This document shows positions 23,994 through 35,900 of a DNA stretch of 64,000 bases, piece by piece. A program made the position numbers and the translations under genes. The DNA comes from Hedera helix (lineage: Eukaryota > Streptophyta > Magnoliopsida > Apiales > Araliaceae). Position 1 is the stretch's first letter. Each line of letters opens with the position of its first letter. The notes under the pieces are model-generated. The model was not told the origin of the DNA and made no database searches. It saw only the letters and a list, made by a program, of their open reading frames with translations. The stretch is taken from NCBI GenBank assembly GCA_947179155.2, contig OX359266.1:12149098-12213097 (forward strand), in the 5' to 3' direction.

Positions 23994-26555
23994 TGTTAGA
24001 CGAATTTATGCATATGTCTACTTGAATTTAATGATGACAAAACAATATCTGCTTTCATGTGATGATAACAAGAAAATTTTTAGGAAAACTTATTTTTGAC
24101 AAAATAATAATTGATTCATAACTATTTATAATAATGTGTTAGTCTTGATTATAATGTGTGCTATATAATCTTTAGTGTGATATTGTGTATTCGTCGAGTT
24201 AGAGTGTGCTTCACTGTTATAGTTAAAGTTATTTACTGATTGCAAAATAAAAAATAAGAGAAATTAGACAAATGTGAAGTTATAAACATTTGTTAGAACT
24301 TTGTACAGTATTTATGAAGAACAATTAATGTAAAAAGACTTAGATGATCAAATTTGTTAGGTTGATCCAAAAAGTTAAAATAAACTCTGTATTGTTCTCA
24401 AAAGAATAATAAAATGTAAAAGGACACTAGTGATCAAAAGTGTTACGTTGAAATCAGATACATAGTGATATCAAAAATGTAATAGATTAGGATTAAAAGG
24501 ATCATATCGTAAAGCATGACATGAAGACTTAAGAAGGATCGTATAAAAGATTCAAGACATATTGTTATATTAGAATCGCATAGCAAGTCCAAGATCGTAT
24601 TGAAATACCAGATCGTATAGTAATAGTTGAATCGTATTGAAGAAGCTGAACCCAACTACAAGATCAAAATCGTATTGCAAGAACAATTTGTATGACAAGA
24701 ATGATACAAGGCGAAACATATAGCAAAAGACAAAGATCGTATAACAGTGTAAATCGTACAACAACAAAACTCCGTTTGTAGAGCAAAACAGAAGATTCTG
24801 ATCGTATAACAAGAAGAAGATCACATAGCCGAAGAAGAGTTAGATAAAAAAGAAGGGAGATTCAATAAGAAATCAAGACCACTAAAGATAAAGCTTAACA
24901 GAACAAATAAAGAAAATTATTAAACAAAAAATTGAAGTTGCAAAAGTCATCCTACATGATCAATGCAAATGAAGAGTTTGTAGAGCTCTAACAAGCAGAT
25001 TCATTACAACAAAGATCAAAAGGATCTAGGTAAAAGTAGTAAAGACAAAGCTCACAAATTCTGAAAGGATTAATGTACTCAGGATCGAAGAATGAAACTG
25101 AACAAAATTTTCTCAGATCGTTGAGTTACAAATTTCGTAGAGCCATCTTAAGACAAAGAGCTAAAAACGATGATGAAACACCTCATTGCCTTATATATCA
25201 AAGTTCATAAAGCAAATGGCATTTAGAGATAGACTCAATATGAGAAATGATAGGGATGATTCTGAATAAAACTAGCTAAATGAACATAATATGAATCAGC
25301 TACAGCTAGTGTACTAGAAGAAGAAATGATCTATACTTTAATGAAGATTCAGTATCCTACAAATGACAGGTGCTTAAGTGAGGGGGAGCTGCTAAGAGAA
25401 AATCAAGAAAAAACATAATCAAATTGCATAATTTCAACATACAGTAAATGCTTAGGTGAGTGGGAGCTAATCAAGCAGAAATGGAATATGCTCAAGAAAT
25501 CTTGAAGATCAAAGTCTGGACATCAGGAAGTGAACCAAGACTGTCCAGTAAAATTTGAAATAAGAAAATTAAGAATGAAGTACAACTGCAGAAGAGATTG
25601 AGAGAAGAATCACAAAAACTACATAATGGAAGAACAAGTACGATCGTAAAGCATTAGTCCATAAAATTTGTAAATCAAAAACTTAAAGAAAGCACTATAG
25701 ATCGTAGAGCAGAACATAAAGACCACAGATCGTAAAGCAGATCGTATGACAACAGAAGAAGATCATATGGTTGCTCTAAGATCGTAATACAAATCATTGA
25801 ATCGTAAAGCAAAATAATCGTAAGGCTAATAAGAATAAATGAAGTTCACAATCGGCAAAATGGCAATCTATGAAAGATTCTCCATAATAAATTGATCAAA
25901 AAAATACAATCTAAGAAGTGATCAAAAGAATGAAAGTGACAAAATGATCACTGGTCAAACTCAGAAGAGGAATCAGACAAGGATATGATTAATGGCTATA
26001 AAGGTCAAACTTCCACTTACTCAAGGTTTTCATTTATGGTAAAATGATAAGAAGACATAGCCGAAAGATTACTGACACCTTCTGCAGCATACAAGAAAAG
26101 ACACTTTGTGCAGAGAAGGCCGAACCTTATCTTACGGATAAATACCATTATGAACTGGTTGATGTGACAACTCAGAAGAAGAATCTCGCTAACACTGCAA
26201 AGATATGATCACATCAGAAATATTAAATGCAACGACTATTTCCTAACTGAAAGAATTATCAACGAGAAAATTCTCAATGGACAGAATGAATGAGATCTCT
26301 CTAAGTATATAATGACTATCTTACATGAAAAGAGAGTGAGTGAGAGAGAAATAGAAAAAGATAGAAGAAAGAAGAAGAAACAAAAGAAGACATCAGGTCT
26401 AATAGAGAAATCTGAGAATATAGCCTTGGTGAGGAACATAAAAGATATACACTCAGAAAACTCACCAAAATGGAGAGAATAGTAGAGGAATTATGGTCAA
26501 ACATCAGTGATATGGAATAACTTATACAATGAAGGAGTATAACTAGAAGTGAGCA
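23994..26555 (+). mobile_element. Sirevirus LTR fragment, second family member
   Basis: Starts TGTTAGACG, with an AATGATGACAAAAC block typical of Sirevirus LTR starts. The TTGTTAGGTTGATC block recurs at about 24353 and more weakly at 24440, as in the 19330 LTR. Over a dozen ATCGTATAG/ATCGTAGAG motifs lie at 24536-24830, 25080-25145 and 25640-25825, mostly in one orientation. The usual TTCAACCCCC end is missing, so the right part is lost. It interrupts the duplicated segment: copy 2 continues across the matching point. Confidence 0.6.
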
Positions 26556-26731
26556 AAAAATAGGTAAAACTGAAAAACCGAACAAAATCGAATTATTTTG
26601 ATTTTTTGGTTATTTTTAAAAATTCGGTTATACCCGTTTTAAGTTACAGTTTTTGGGTTCGGAATTTGGTATTGATTTTGAATATTTCGATTACTTGAAT
26701 AACCGATCTAGGAAAGAAAAAAAACATTAAG
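26556..26731. other. Short unassigned sequence
   Basis: AT-rich sequence with AAAACCGAACAAAATCGAA and an imperfect inverse (TTCGGTT). It may be a piece of a small DNA element. No gene was seen. Confidence 0.3.
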
Positions 26732-28180
26732 TGTAAGACCTCGAATTTTATAAAATACAAAATTAATTTTTCTTCATATATATTTATCCTGAAACAGTAA
26801 ACAGTTAAATTGACAAAGTTACAAGTTAAGGATGTTATGTGCAAATTTTATTATGTCGGACAATATTCATTTTGTCAAGGAATATTTATTTTGTTGGGGA
26901 ATATTCGGTCGTACGACGGCGTCGAAATAACTAATCATTGGTAGATCCCACAACGGAATATTTGTCGAATATAGAAAACGACAGAAGTAACCTTTTCAAA
27001 TAAAAATAGTCAACGGTGTTATCACTTTTAACTGTTAAAATACCGATGATAAAAAAATAGTAGCATATGGTATTTTACTGTAGCACACGGTATTCTATAG
27101 TAGCACACGGTATTGCACAATGTCTCATATTATTGATATGATAACGTGGTCATTGCACAGTATTCATCAATAATTGTTGTTACACAGTATTTTACATTAT
27201 TGATTCAATAATTATTATTATACTGTATTTTATATCATTGAATCAATAATTATTATTGCACTGTATTTTAAAATTATTGAACCTAATAATTAGCACAGTA
27301 GCAAATATACAGTAATTTATATTATTAAATTAATAATAATCTGTAATGTGTTTCTTATATTATTGTTGTAACATTATTTTATTATATATGTTGGACCTGG
27401 CCACAGGAAGAAATATAAAATAAAATAAAAAATTAATTTTTATTATTATTTTAAATAGTAAACATGTTGGCCCTTTGTGGGGGACACATGAGAAATGACA
27501 TGAAAAATGAGTTGCTAGGTTGGTGAGAAAGTAGCTAGGCTGCTGCCCTAAATTTCTCAGGCTGGTGTGTAGCAAGTCAGCCACCTACCGCACATAGTAC
27601 CTTCTTTCCCCTTATAAATAACTTGCTTAACTGAATAGAAAAATCACACCTAAAACATAAAAAATTTTTACAAGTATTTTGTGAGTTTTCTCTTAGAATA
27701 GTAAGATTATCTTGAGTGTTTGAAAACTAAAAGGAGTGCAAGAATTTTTCAAGTAAGTATTTTATTAAAGGGTAGTAATTGCACAAATACCTATTTTACA
27801 CGGCATTCACAAATCTTCCTTTAGAAGACTCTTCTTTGAGAAGATTTATTTTGAAAAGCTTTCTTTTGAAGATTTATTTTTTTCAAAAATTATTTTTGAA
27901 GTTATTATTTTACATTACAAAAATTTATATTATATAAATAATTTTGATAGTTCATAATATATGAGTTATCATACACCTTGAAATTTAAATGTGGTAATTA
28001 CTAATTATATTATAAATATATATGTTGATCAATCTCATTTTTATCAATATCCAGTCACGTGATAAGGTAATGGGTATCATTCTTTTCATCATCATAAATG
28101 GATATTATTTTTTTTCTTACTTGTAAGGAATACTATCTTTTTCATCTTTCATTATTCAAACTTATTACGGTAAGGGATAT
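26732..28180 (+). repeat. Plus-oriented LTR arm of the fold-back
   Basis: LTR 5' portion with the TTGTCGAATATAGAAAACGACAG block and short CAGTATTTTA repeats. A TATA-like CTTATAAATAAC lies near 27610. It breaks off at GGTAAGGGATAT. Confidence 0.75.
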
Positions 28181-30262
28181 CATCAACTTTTATCATCTGA
28201 AACACCACTAGCCATGATAATACAATTTCACAGTTCCTGGTCATAATCATGCAAGTCAACAATTCATCTTTGCACTACATGCCAAAGATATTCAATATAG
28301 CACTAACGGTCATGATTATACCAGTCTACAGCCTTTGGTCATAATCATACCAAACAACAGTTTATCTTTCCCCCAGACCAAAAAGAACATTTACCACGTG
28401 CCTTAAAAGACACATCATCAAATATATCACCATTAACCTATCAACACCTTTATCCAATCTGTGCTACAGGCCACAGATATCAACAACAATTTGATTATTG
28501 ATTATTATAATAATAATAGAGATATTAATAATGAACAGAAAAAACAGGATAAACAATAAATATCGGAAGTTTACAATTTTTACTTAGTGCAAATTCAAAT
28601 AATGTTCAAATTGTCAACACGATATGAAGTGAAATTCAAAAATAATATTCAAGATCCACAGTTCAGAATAACGGTTACAGTTCAATAGAAAGGTTCACGT
28701 AAATAAGAATGTACAATTGAAATGATATTAAATAAAGCACAAACTGTTAAGAAAATTAGAATCATTTCAGAAGTTTTACCAGACAATACTTACCATAGTA
28801 AGTTTAAGAGTATAAAAGAAATAATATCCCTTACCGTAGTAAGTTTGAATAATGGAAGATGAAAAAGATAGTATCCCTTACAAGTAAGAAAGAAAATAAT
28901 ATCCATTTATGATGATGAAAAAAATAATACCATTTACCTTTTCACGTGACTGGATATTGATAAAAATGAGATTGATCAACCTATATATTTATAATATAAT
29001 TAGTAATTACCACATATAAATTTCAAGGTGTATGATAACTCATATATTATGAACTATCAAAATTATTTATATAATATAAATTTTTATAGTGTAAAATAAT
29101 AACTTCAAAAATAATTTTTGAAATAATAATTCAAAATAAATATTCCAAAGAAAGTTTTTTAAAATAAATTTTCTCAAAGAAGAGTCTTATAAAGGAATAT
29201 TTATGAATACCATGTGAAATAGATATTTGTGCAATTACTACTTTTTAATAAAATATTTACTTGAAAATTTTCGCACTCCTTTTTGGTTTTCAAACACTCA
29301 AGATAACCTTACTATTCTCAGAGAAAACTCATAAAATACTTTTAGAAAAATTTTATGTTTTAGGTATGATTTTTCTATTCAGTTGAGCAAGCTATTTATA
29401 GGAGAAAATAAGTTACTATGCACGGTAGGTGGGCTGGCGTGCTGCACGCTAGCCTGAGAAAATTTCAGCGGCCGCCTGGCTGCTTTCTTCACCAAACTTC
29501 AACAAACCATTTCCATGTGACATCCACAGATGGCCCAAATGTTTACTATTCAAAATAATAATAAATTATATATATATATATACTATGTTTATTTATTTAT
29601 TTTTCTTCTTGTGGGTCCTACATATAAAATAAAATAATGCTACAACAATAATGTAAGAAACACGTTACAGATCATTTATTAATTTAATAATATAATTCAC
29701 TATATATTTGCTACTGTGATAATTATTAGGTTCAATAATTTTAAAATACAGTGCAATAATAATTATTGGTTTAATGATATTAAATACAGTGTAATGAAAT
29801 TTTTTGAATCAATAATGCAAAATACTGTGTAACAACAATTATTGATGAATACTGTGCAATGACCACGTTATCAGATCAATAATATGAAATACTGTGCAAT
29901 ATCGTGTGCTACTGTCTAATACCGTATGCTATAGTAAAATACCATATGCTATTATTCTTTTATCACCGGTATTTTAACAGTTAAAAGTGATAACACCGTT
30001 GTCTATTTTTATTTAAAATTGTTACTTCTGTCGTTTTCTATATCCGACAAATATTCTGTTGTGGGGTCTACCAATGATTAGTTATTTCGGCGCCGTCGTA
30101 CGACCCGAATATTCTCCGACAAAACGAATATTGTCCGACAAAATAAAATTTGCACATAACATCCTTAACTTTTAACTTTATCAATTTAACCACTTACTGT
30201 TTTAGGAAAAATATATATGAAAAAAAATTAATTTTGTATTTCATAAAATTCGAGGTCTTACA
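28177..30262 (-). repeat. Minus-oriented LTR arm of the fold-back
   Basis: Matches 54827-57729 of element A's LTR apart from internal length differences. It includes the CACAGTTCCTGGTCATAATCAT block (28230) repeated in part at 28338. Confidence 0.75.
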
Positions 30263-30935
30263 ATATTTTACTTTTGTAGTGTAGTTATGCATGTTGGTTG
30301 TGGGAGAACATTGTTGAAAATCCGAAGGTATAAAGATGAGTTATGATGGAGTTTTGTATTTAAGTTGTGTTTTGATACATAAAAGCGTAGGAAGATGAAT
30401 ATATGTATGGATTTAAGGTTTAAAAAGTGGTAACATGGTTCTCTAAGTCACATAACTCCAAATGGGTACGTTAATCTTAAGATCTATGAGTTGTGTTAAC
30501 TATATCTATAAGATTCGGAGATAACCTAAGTGACATGAATGAAAAATGAGTTTAAATGGATTTATGATGATTTTTCTAGTAAAACATGTTTTATTGTAAA
30601 GCCTAGAATGTGAGACCAATATTTTAGCTAACAAGTATTTTAAAAAATGGTAAAAGCTTTTGGATTTGTAAAATATATGTATTCAACTAGTTGTGGTCCA
30701 AATTTGAACTCATTTGAATGTAAAATGAACAAGTTATGAACATACAATTTAAAACAAACAAATTGAAGAAGATGAAAAATTCTAGGGCTTTGGTTTTGGA
30801 GAACAGTGTCGGGGCGCTGTCTATAGGCCAAAACTGAGCGTCGGGACGCTCACTGTTTTATTTGGTTTCTGGAGGATAGCGCTGGGGCACTATCTACAGG
30901 CTAAACTGGAGTGCCAAGGCGCTGGTCTAGGATTT
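30263..30935 (+). repeat. Upstream part of the duplicated segment, copy 2
   Basis: Homologue of 9375-10058. The GC-rich end at 30800-30930 includes the palindrome GAGCGTCGGGACGCTC (30836-30851) and repeated GGGGCGCTGT-type units. The duplication copy starts right at the fold-back edge. Confidence 0.75.
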
Positions 30936-31219
30936 TGGTCGGACTGGATCTGGATTAAACCGGGTCGGGTCGGATAAAAAAATAATAAATGAAATAAAAT
31001 AAATGATATGTAATAAGTAAACACTTAAAGTGTGGGTTCCGATTATGATACATAAACATTGTAAGACTTCAAAAAATAAATATGTGTATATGATGAACGT
31101 TTAAACCTATATGTAGGGTACACGAACGACTAATTGGTATACCGACTTATTAAATATATAAATTATCCGAATGACGATCAATTAGAGTTAATTATAAACA
31201 ATGAATCAGACAAATTTCC
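30936..31219. other. Copy-2-only sequence before the copia remnant
   Basis: Absent from copy 1. Low complexity at first (GGTCGGGTCGG, then AATAAAAT runs). It is probably part of the copia internal region, too decayed to recognise. Confidence 0.3.
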
Positions 31220-31472
31220 TAACCGAGAAAAAACATACTGCTTGTATAGATCATTTAAAGGAATGATACATTAAAGGTGATAGGACAAAACATATTTCAC
31301 ATAAATTCTTCTTCACTCATGATCTCTAAGAAAAAGGCGACATTAATGTTAAACAAATTTGTTCGAGTGATAATATTGAAAAGCTGTAACATTTGAAAAG
31401 CTTGTACAAAAGATTGAAATGCGGCATTTTAAAGATCTCAAAGGATATTGTCATCAAGGGGAGTAAAATACA
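31220..31472 (+). pseudogene. copia RNase H C-terminus remnant
   Basis: Two frames read the end of a Ty1/copia polyprotein: YIKGDRTKHISHKFFFTHDL with GDINVKQICSSDN (31270-31370), then TFEKLVQKIEMRHFKDLKG (31388-31447). Stops and one frameshift interrupt it, and the usual ADLFTK stretch is lost. It lies directly upstream of a polypurine tract and LTR in the right order. Confidence 0.8.
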
Positions 31473-31560
31473 TACTGTACTCTTTTTCTTTGCATAGGTT
31501 TTTTCCACTAAATTTTTTTGGCAAGGTTTTTAATGAGGCATATTCTTAATACAATAGATA

Positions 31561-31851
31561 TTGAAGGGGGAGTGTTATGAATACGTGAATTTGTCTATAC
31601 ACGAATATGTGAATATCCATTGAACTCTCCTGAACTCTCCTAATCCAATGTACCCTTCAAGAAAATATATGCATCTCTTTAATACATATATATGTATTTA
31701 TTTCTGGTTCATTTTTCCTTCGTCTTTGTAAACTAATAAATAGAGACATCTTGTTTGATGAAGAACACACTTGAGAATGAAATAAAATAGTTCTTTTATT
31801 CTTCCCAACATTTTCTCTCGTAATTGTTTTCTCATACTATAATTTACAACA
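31561..31851 (+). repeat. Polypurine tract and 3' LTR of the copia remnant
   Basis: GAAGGGGGAG (31563-31572) precedes an LTR of about 279 bp that starts TGTTATGAATACG and ends TTTACAACA. TATA-like AATAAATAGAGAC near 31736 is followed by an AATAAA signal near 31779. It is the paralogue of 10059-10312, so it was present before the duplication. Confidence 0.8.
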
Positions 31852-32938
31852 TATTTTAAAACTCAATAAACGCTTCAAAAAAAAAAGCTAGGAACCCAGT
31901 TCTAAAGAAAAGCTTCATGCTGCTTTGTTTTTTATTAAAAAAAAATTCCTTCTGCTGCTGGCCCATTGAGAGGGCCAAACTTCTTTTACAAACCCAAGCA
32001 AGCAATATGATGGGAGATTCTGTGCACCTATTTCTTCTTCTCCTTTCTCTTATTCCTTTTGCCGATCGAAAATAGTGGAGATTTTGTGCTAGTGGCTAGT
32101 TTTTCGAGGTTTGATCTGTTAGAGTTTGGTGGCTTTGTTCTATACAAAGGGGTGAGGTGGCGGTGGGGATTAATTTTGAATTCAGGTTTGATTTTGTTTT
32201 CTGATAATTTTCCGCCAGCTTTGAAACCCACACAAAGTCGACGGACCAGGCTTTGTTCTATATCTTCGATCCCAGGTTTTGAAAGAGTCTTATTAGGCGC
32301 TCCAAAATCAAAGGTTTAGTCTTATATTCTGGGTTAGTTTTAATTTTAGGATTGGGGGCTCTGTTTGATTTGATTTAGGTTTATATATAGTGAGATAACA
32401 TATTTTATCTCTCTATATATAGCAAGAAAAAGTAAGAATGTTTATTTATAAAAATGGTCAGAAAGAATGATTGTTGAGTTCAATTTCAATAATTTCAATC
32501 TTTATATGAGGGGTATGCTTTGTTAAATTTGAGTGAGATTTGAGTGTATTATTGTCACTGAAACATTCATTACTATTGTTGGATAACACTTGGCTCTCTT
32601 TTTAGCGAGTGGAGTCCTCTTGCTGTCAAATTAGATGGAATTGAGGTACAAACCACAAGTGTTGAATCGGTAGCTTCCAAATCACAAGTGGTGACTCAAG
32701 AATTTGGGTAAATCACAGTTGGTTTTTTCAATTTTACTCAAAATTAAAGGGTCATTGCTTTAAGAGGCTCTGACTAGTGTAGGTTTTTCTGGGAGATTCT
32801 TTGTATGGGGTGAGGTTTGTATTCTTTGAGGATTAGGATGCTCTTTATTTCCCTTATGCTTTTATATAATATTTGTGTGCTTGGGTGTTCCCCCTCTTGG
32901 TGCTTCTACTGTAATCATTTACTTTAAAAGAAGAAGCA
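31852..32938 (+). promoter_or_regulatory. Promoter and probable 5' UTR, NMNAT copy 2
   Basis: Homologous to 10313-11505 with about 100 bases missing near 32249, where ACGGACC joins AGGCTTTG. No coding exon is recognised. Frames open across it on both strands (32028-32319) also fall in the non-coding leader of copy 1 and are not conserved as proteins. Confidence 0.35.
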
Positions 32939-32995
32939 ATGAGCTTCAGATTTTGGCTGTTAATGACGTTAAGTAGTTGTTGCTCTCTAGGTAGC

Positions 32996-35900
32996 ATGGA
33001 TACTGCCTTACCGCTGGAGAAACTATCTTTAGGATCAAAAGATCTGGATGACTCAGCAACTCATAAAACGAGGTAAGTTCTTATTAAATTAAATCGCCTC
33101 ACCAGTTATACTTTACTGGCAGTTGCTTAAAATCTAACAATGTTGCATTCCGATGGAAGTGATAGTTATCATTGTTTTGGCATGTTTCACCAGTGCTACC
33201 AAATTTTCTTTTCTTTGTTCAACTTTCTAAAGTTATATGTAGGACGAGTTTAGAACGTTTATATTCATGATAAGTTTTGTGGAAGTTTTGTAATTTTTTG
33301 AATCTTTCTTATTTAGATTCCTGAGTTTTTGTTCTTATTATCATATTATGGTTATCCTCTGGTGTTCACAAAGTGATGAGAAAAAAAGAAGAGGTTTAGG
33401 CAGAGTTATTCAGCTAATTGAAACTATACATTAAATCTAACAATTACTGTTCAGGAAATATAATTGTTGCAACCATATTAGAGGTCTAAAATGTTAGCTT
33501 GAGTGGCATCTCCTAATCCTAAAAATTGAAAGGCAAGGAATATGAGTTCCATTTGGGTATCAATGTTTGTCCGAATATATAACAAGTACTACCAAAATAT
33601 ATTAAAGGTATAGACAGTTAGACACTTCACTATCCAGCTGTATGTAACACTTTCCTTTCTTTTGGAGTATCTTTTTAACCTGACAGACTAACTTTCTCTC
33701 TCTGTTGCAATAATAGGGAAACAGTGTCTGTAGTTTTATTGTCATCTGGAAGTTTCAATCCTCCTACATGTATGCATCTACGTCTTTTTGGTAAGTAGTT
33801 CCTAAGCTTGATTCTTGCCGAGCAAAACTTCAAGCTTAAGTGCTTAATCTAGAATTAAGATTTTAACACCAAAATCCCTTGGAATGAACTTCTTGCGCAG
33901 ATTCAATACCTTCTGTAGTTAAGATTATGCATAGATTATAAATAAATAAAATCTATGTTTGAGTCAATATATTTTTTACGGTTTTTATCTGTTGTGATAT
34001 ACTTTATCCCAAATTTTCTTTATTATGTCGTAAACTTTTGCGTTGTCTGTAGTTAATCAACAGAGGAGTGCAAATTTGTTTCCAAACCTAAGTTTTATTA
34101 TTAATCTCAATAACTAGTAAAGTGTGGTTTCTTAGCTATTTGATGTCTTCTTTTCACTCCTTGCAAAAGTATGAAATCATTGCTCCTGTGTGTCAGTTGT
34201 TAATATGGGTTGTATCCAAGTTAGATGTCCCTATATATATTGATGTATGCATGTCTATGACCATTGTTATATATATTTTTGCTAAATTTTCATTGGAGAT
34301 GCATATTTGTTTACGTATACATTTATTAAGCTAATATGAAACAATATACTGATTTATTTGTGTTTGTGCTTAGAGCTGGCTAGAGACGCATTAAATTCAG
34401 AGGGTTTCTCTGTTATTGGAGGATATATGTCACCTGTAAATGATGCATACAAGAAAAAGGTATGTAGCATTGTGTATCATAACATTAAGCATGCCAGTAA
34501 TAACTTATAAGTACATTGGAAATTAGCATGTAGATACTAACATCAAACTAGCGCCCAATCAGAAAACTGGAAAGCCTTTTCCTTTATAAGCGGATTGAAT
34601 GGTTTTTAAAATGATGGTAAGAAAGCAAAGGGAATTTTGTGCTAGATTCTTTAACAGGTTATAGCTGTCTAGGAATTTCTGTTTTAGTTTTAATGGGAAA
34701 GGGGGTATCTTATAAGTTTAGGCTTGTGCAGGCATCAAAATGTTTATTACATATGTGGAGTACTATGATTAGCCGACAAGAGACTATTGTTTAGGTGGGA
34801 AAGTAACATCTAATGTGACACTCTTGATAGTTTACTAACTCTATTTATAGGTTCAGCTAAATCTACAGAGTTTTGACTTAATTAATGGTATATATGTAGA
34901 TATATTAAAAATTCAGTTCATGAATGAAAAGTTTTGTATCTTATGTGTAGCAACCTGTGTCAAAACCCGAGTTCAAATCAAATCATAGCATACTAAGGCT
35001 TAGTGCGTTTTTTCAATAATATCTTCTTGGGTCATCTTATCTCACTACAGACTCACTCAAAAGGTCATAACTGAAGGTTTCAGTAATAATAGCTTGAGTC
35101 TTTATATATATATGTCAAATTATCCCACATGTTACGATGTGGTACTAGACTGTTATATTATGTCTTGATTCAACTAATTACGTGTCTTTCCATTGATTGA
35201 GTTTTAAATATTTTTATGAATATGGCACTAATTAAAACTAAAACTACATACTTTTGGTCCTTTTGGAATATCTATCATGGCACGCTAGCTTTTTTCTATC
35301 GATATTTTTCACAGAATTATGAGATTTTTGAAGTATCTTGTACATCACATAAATTTGCTTTTTATGGGTAATTTTGGCCACAAGTATGAGAATTGAAACG
35401 AATGACCTCGAGATTGTTCCTCAAGCCTTTGCCATTTCTGGTATATAGTTTCCCCAAAATATATATTGTGTTACAGAGACTGGTATCTATAAAGCGCTTA
35501 CACTTTCCGGACGTCAAGGAGTTAGTGTCTGTGCCGTCTCGAACATGGACATGGACACATGTTGGGACAAGTCTCGACACTTTCTTTCTTTCGTTTTGAA
35601 TTACGAACATGTAACGACATGTTGGGGACATTTTTTTGGTTTTAATTTCACCGATGATTATTACTTTATTACACTTTTGATGGAATATTTGACTCCTATA
35701 TATTGGCTATGTTATAAATGCAAATGCTACATTTAGAGATGTTTATTATATAACATGCTAGCGTTTTCACTATTTTTCTTGATCGTTATTATGCTCTATT
35801 AGTAATTAAATTTATTTATTATAGAAATATATTTATATTCATTAGCAATAAGTATAAAATTTAGGCTATCCCCCAATGTGTGGTATCCTCTTTTTGGGAA

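Larger units (their letters stand above)
26732..30262. mobile_element. Fold-back made of two Tekay-A-type LTR fragments, tail to tail
   Basis: The left end TGTAAGACCTCGAATTTTAT and the right end are inverted copies, and homology continues inward for about 1.45 kb on each side. Both arms match the LTR of element A read from its 5' end (compare 57729 leftwards). The plus-strand arm ends at 28180. The minus-strand LTR runs from 30262 to 28177, joined at a shared ATAT. The minus arm lacks the 72-bp tandem repeats found in element A. Flanking five bases (TTAAG and ATATT) do not match. Confidence 0.8.

Noticed and set aside
26732..30262. Fold-back as a TIR DNA transposon
   Set aside because: The arms are LTR sequence of the element A type, the outer flanks are not duplicated, and no transposase is present.
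32028..32319. Open frames on both strands before NMNAT copy 2 (and 10456-10758)
   Set aside because: They lie in the leader/promoter, differ in length and frame between the paralogues, and match no family.
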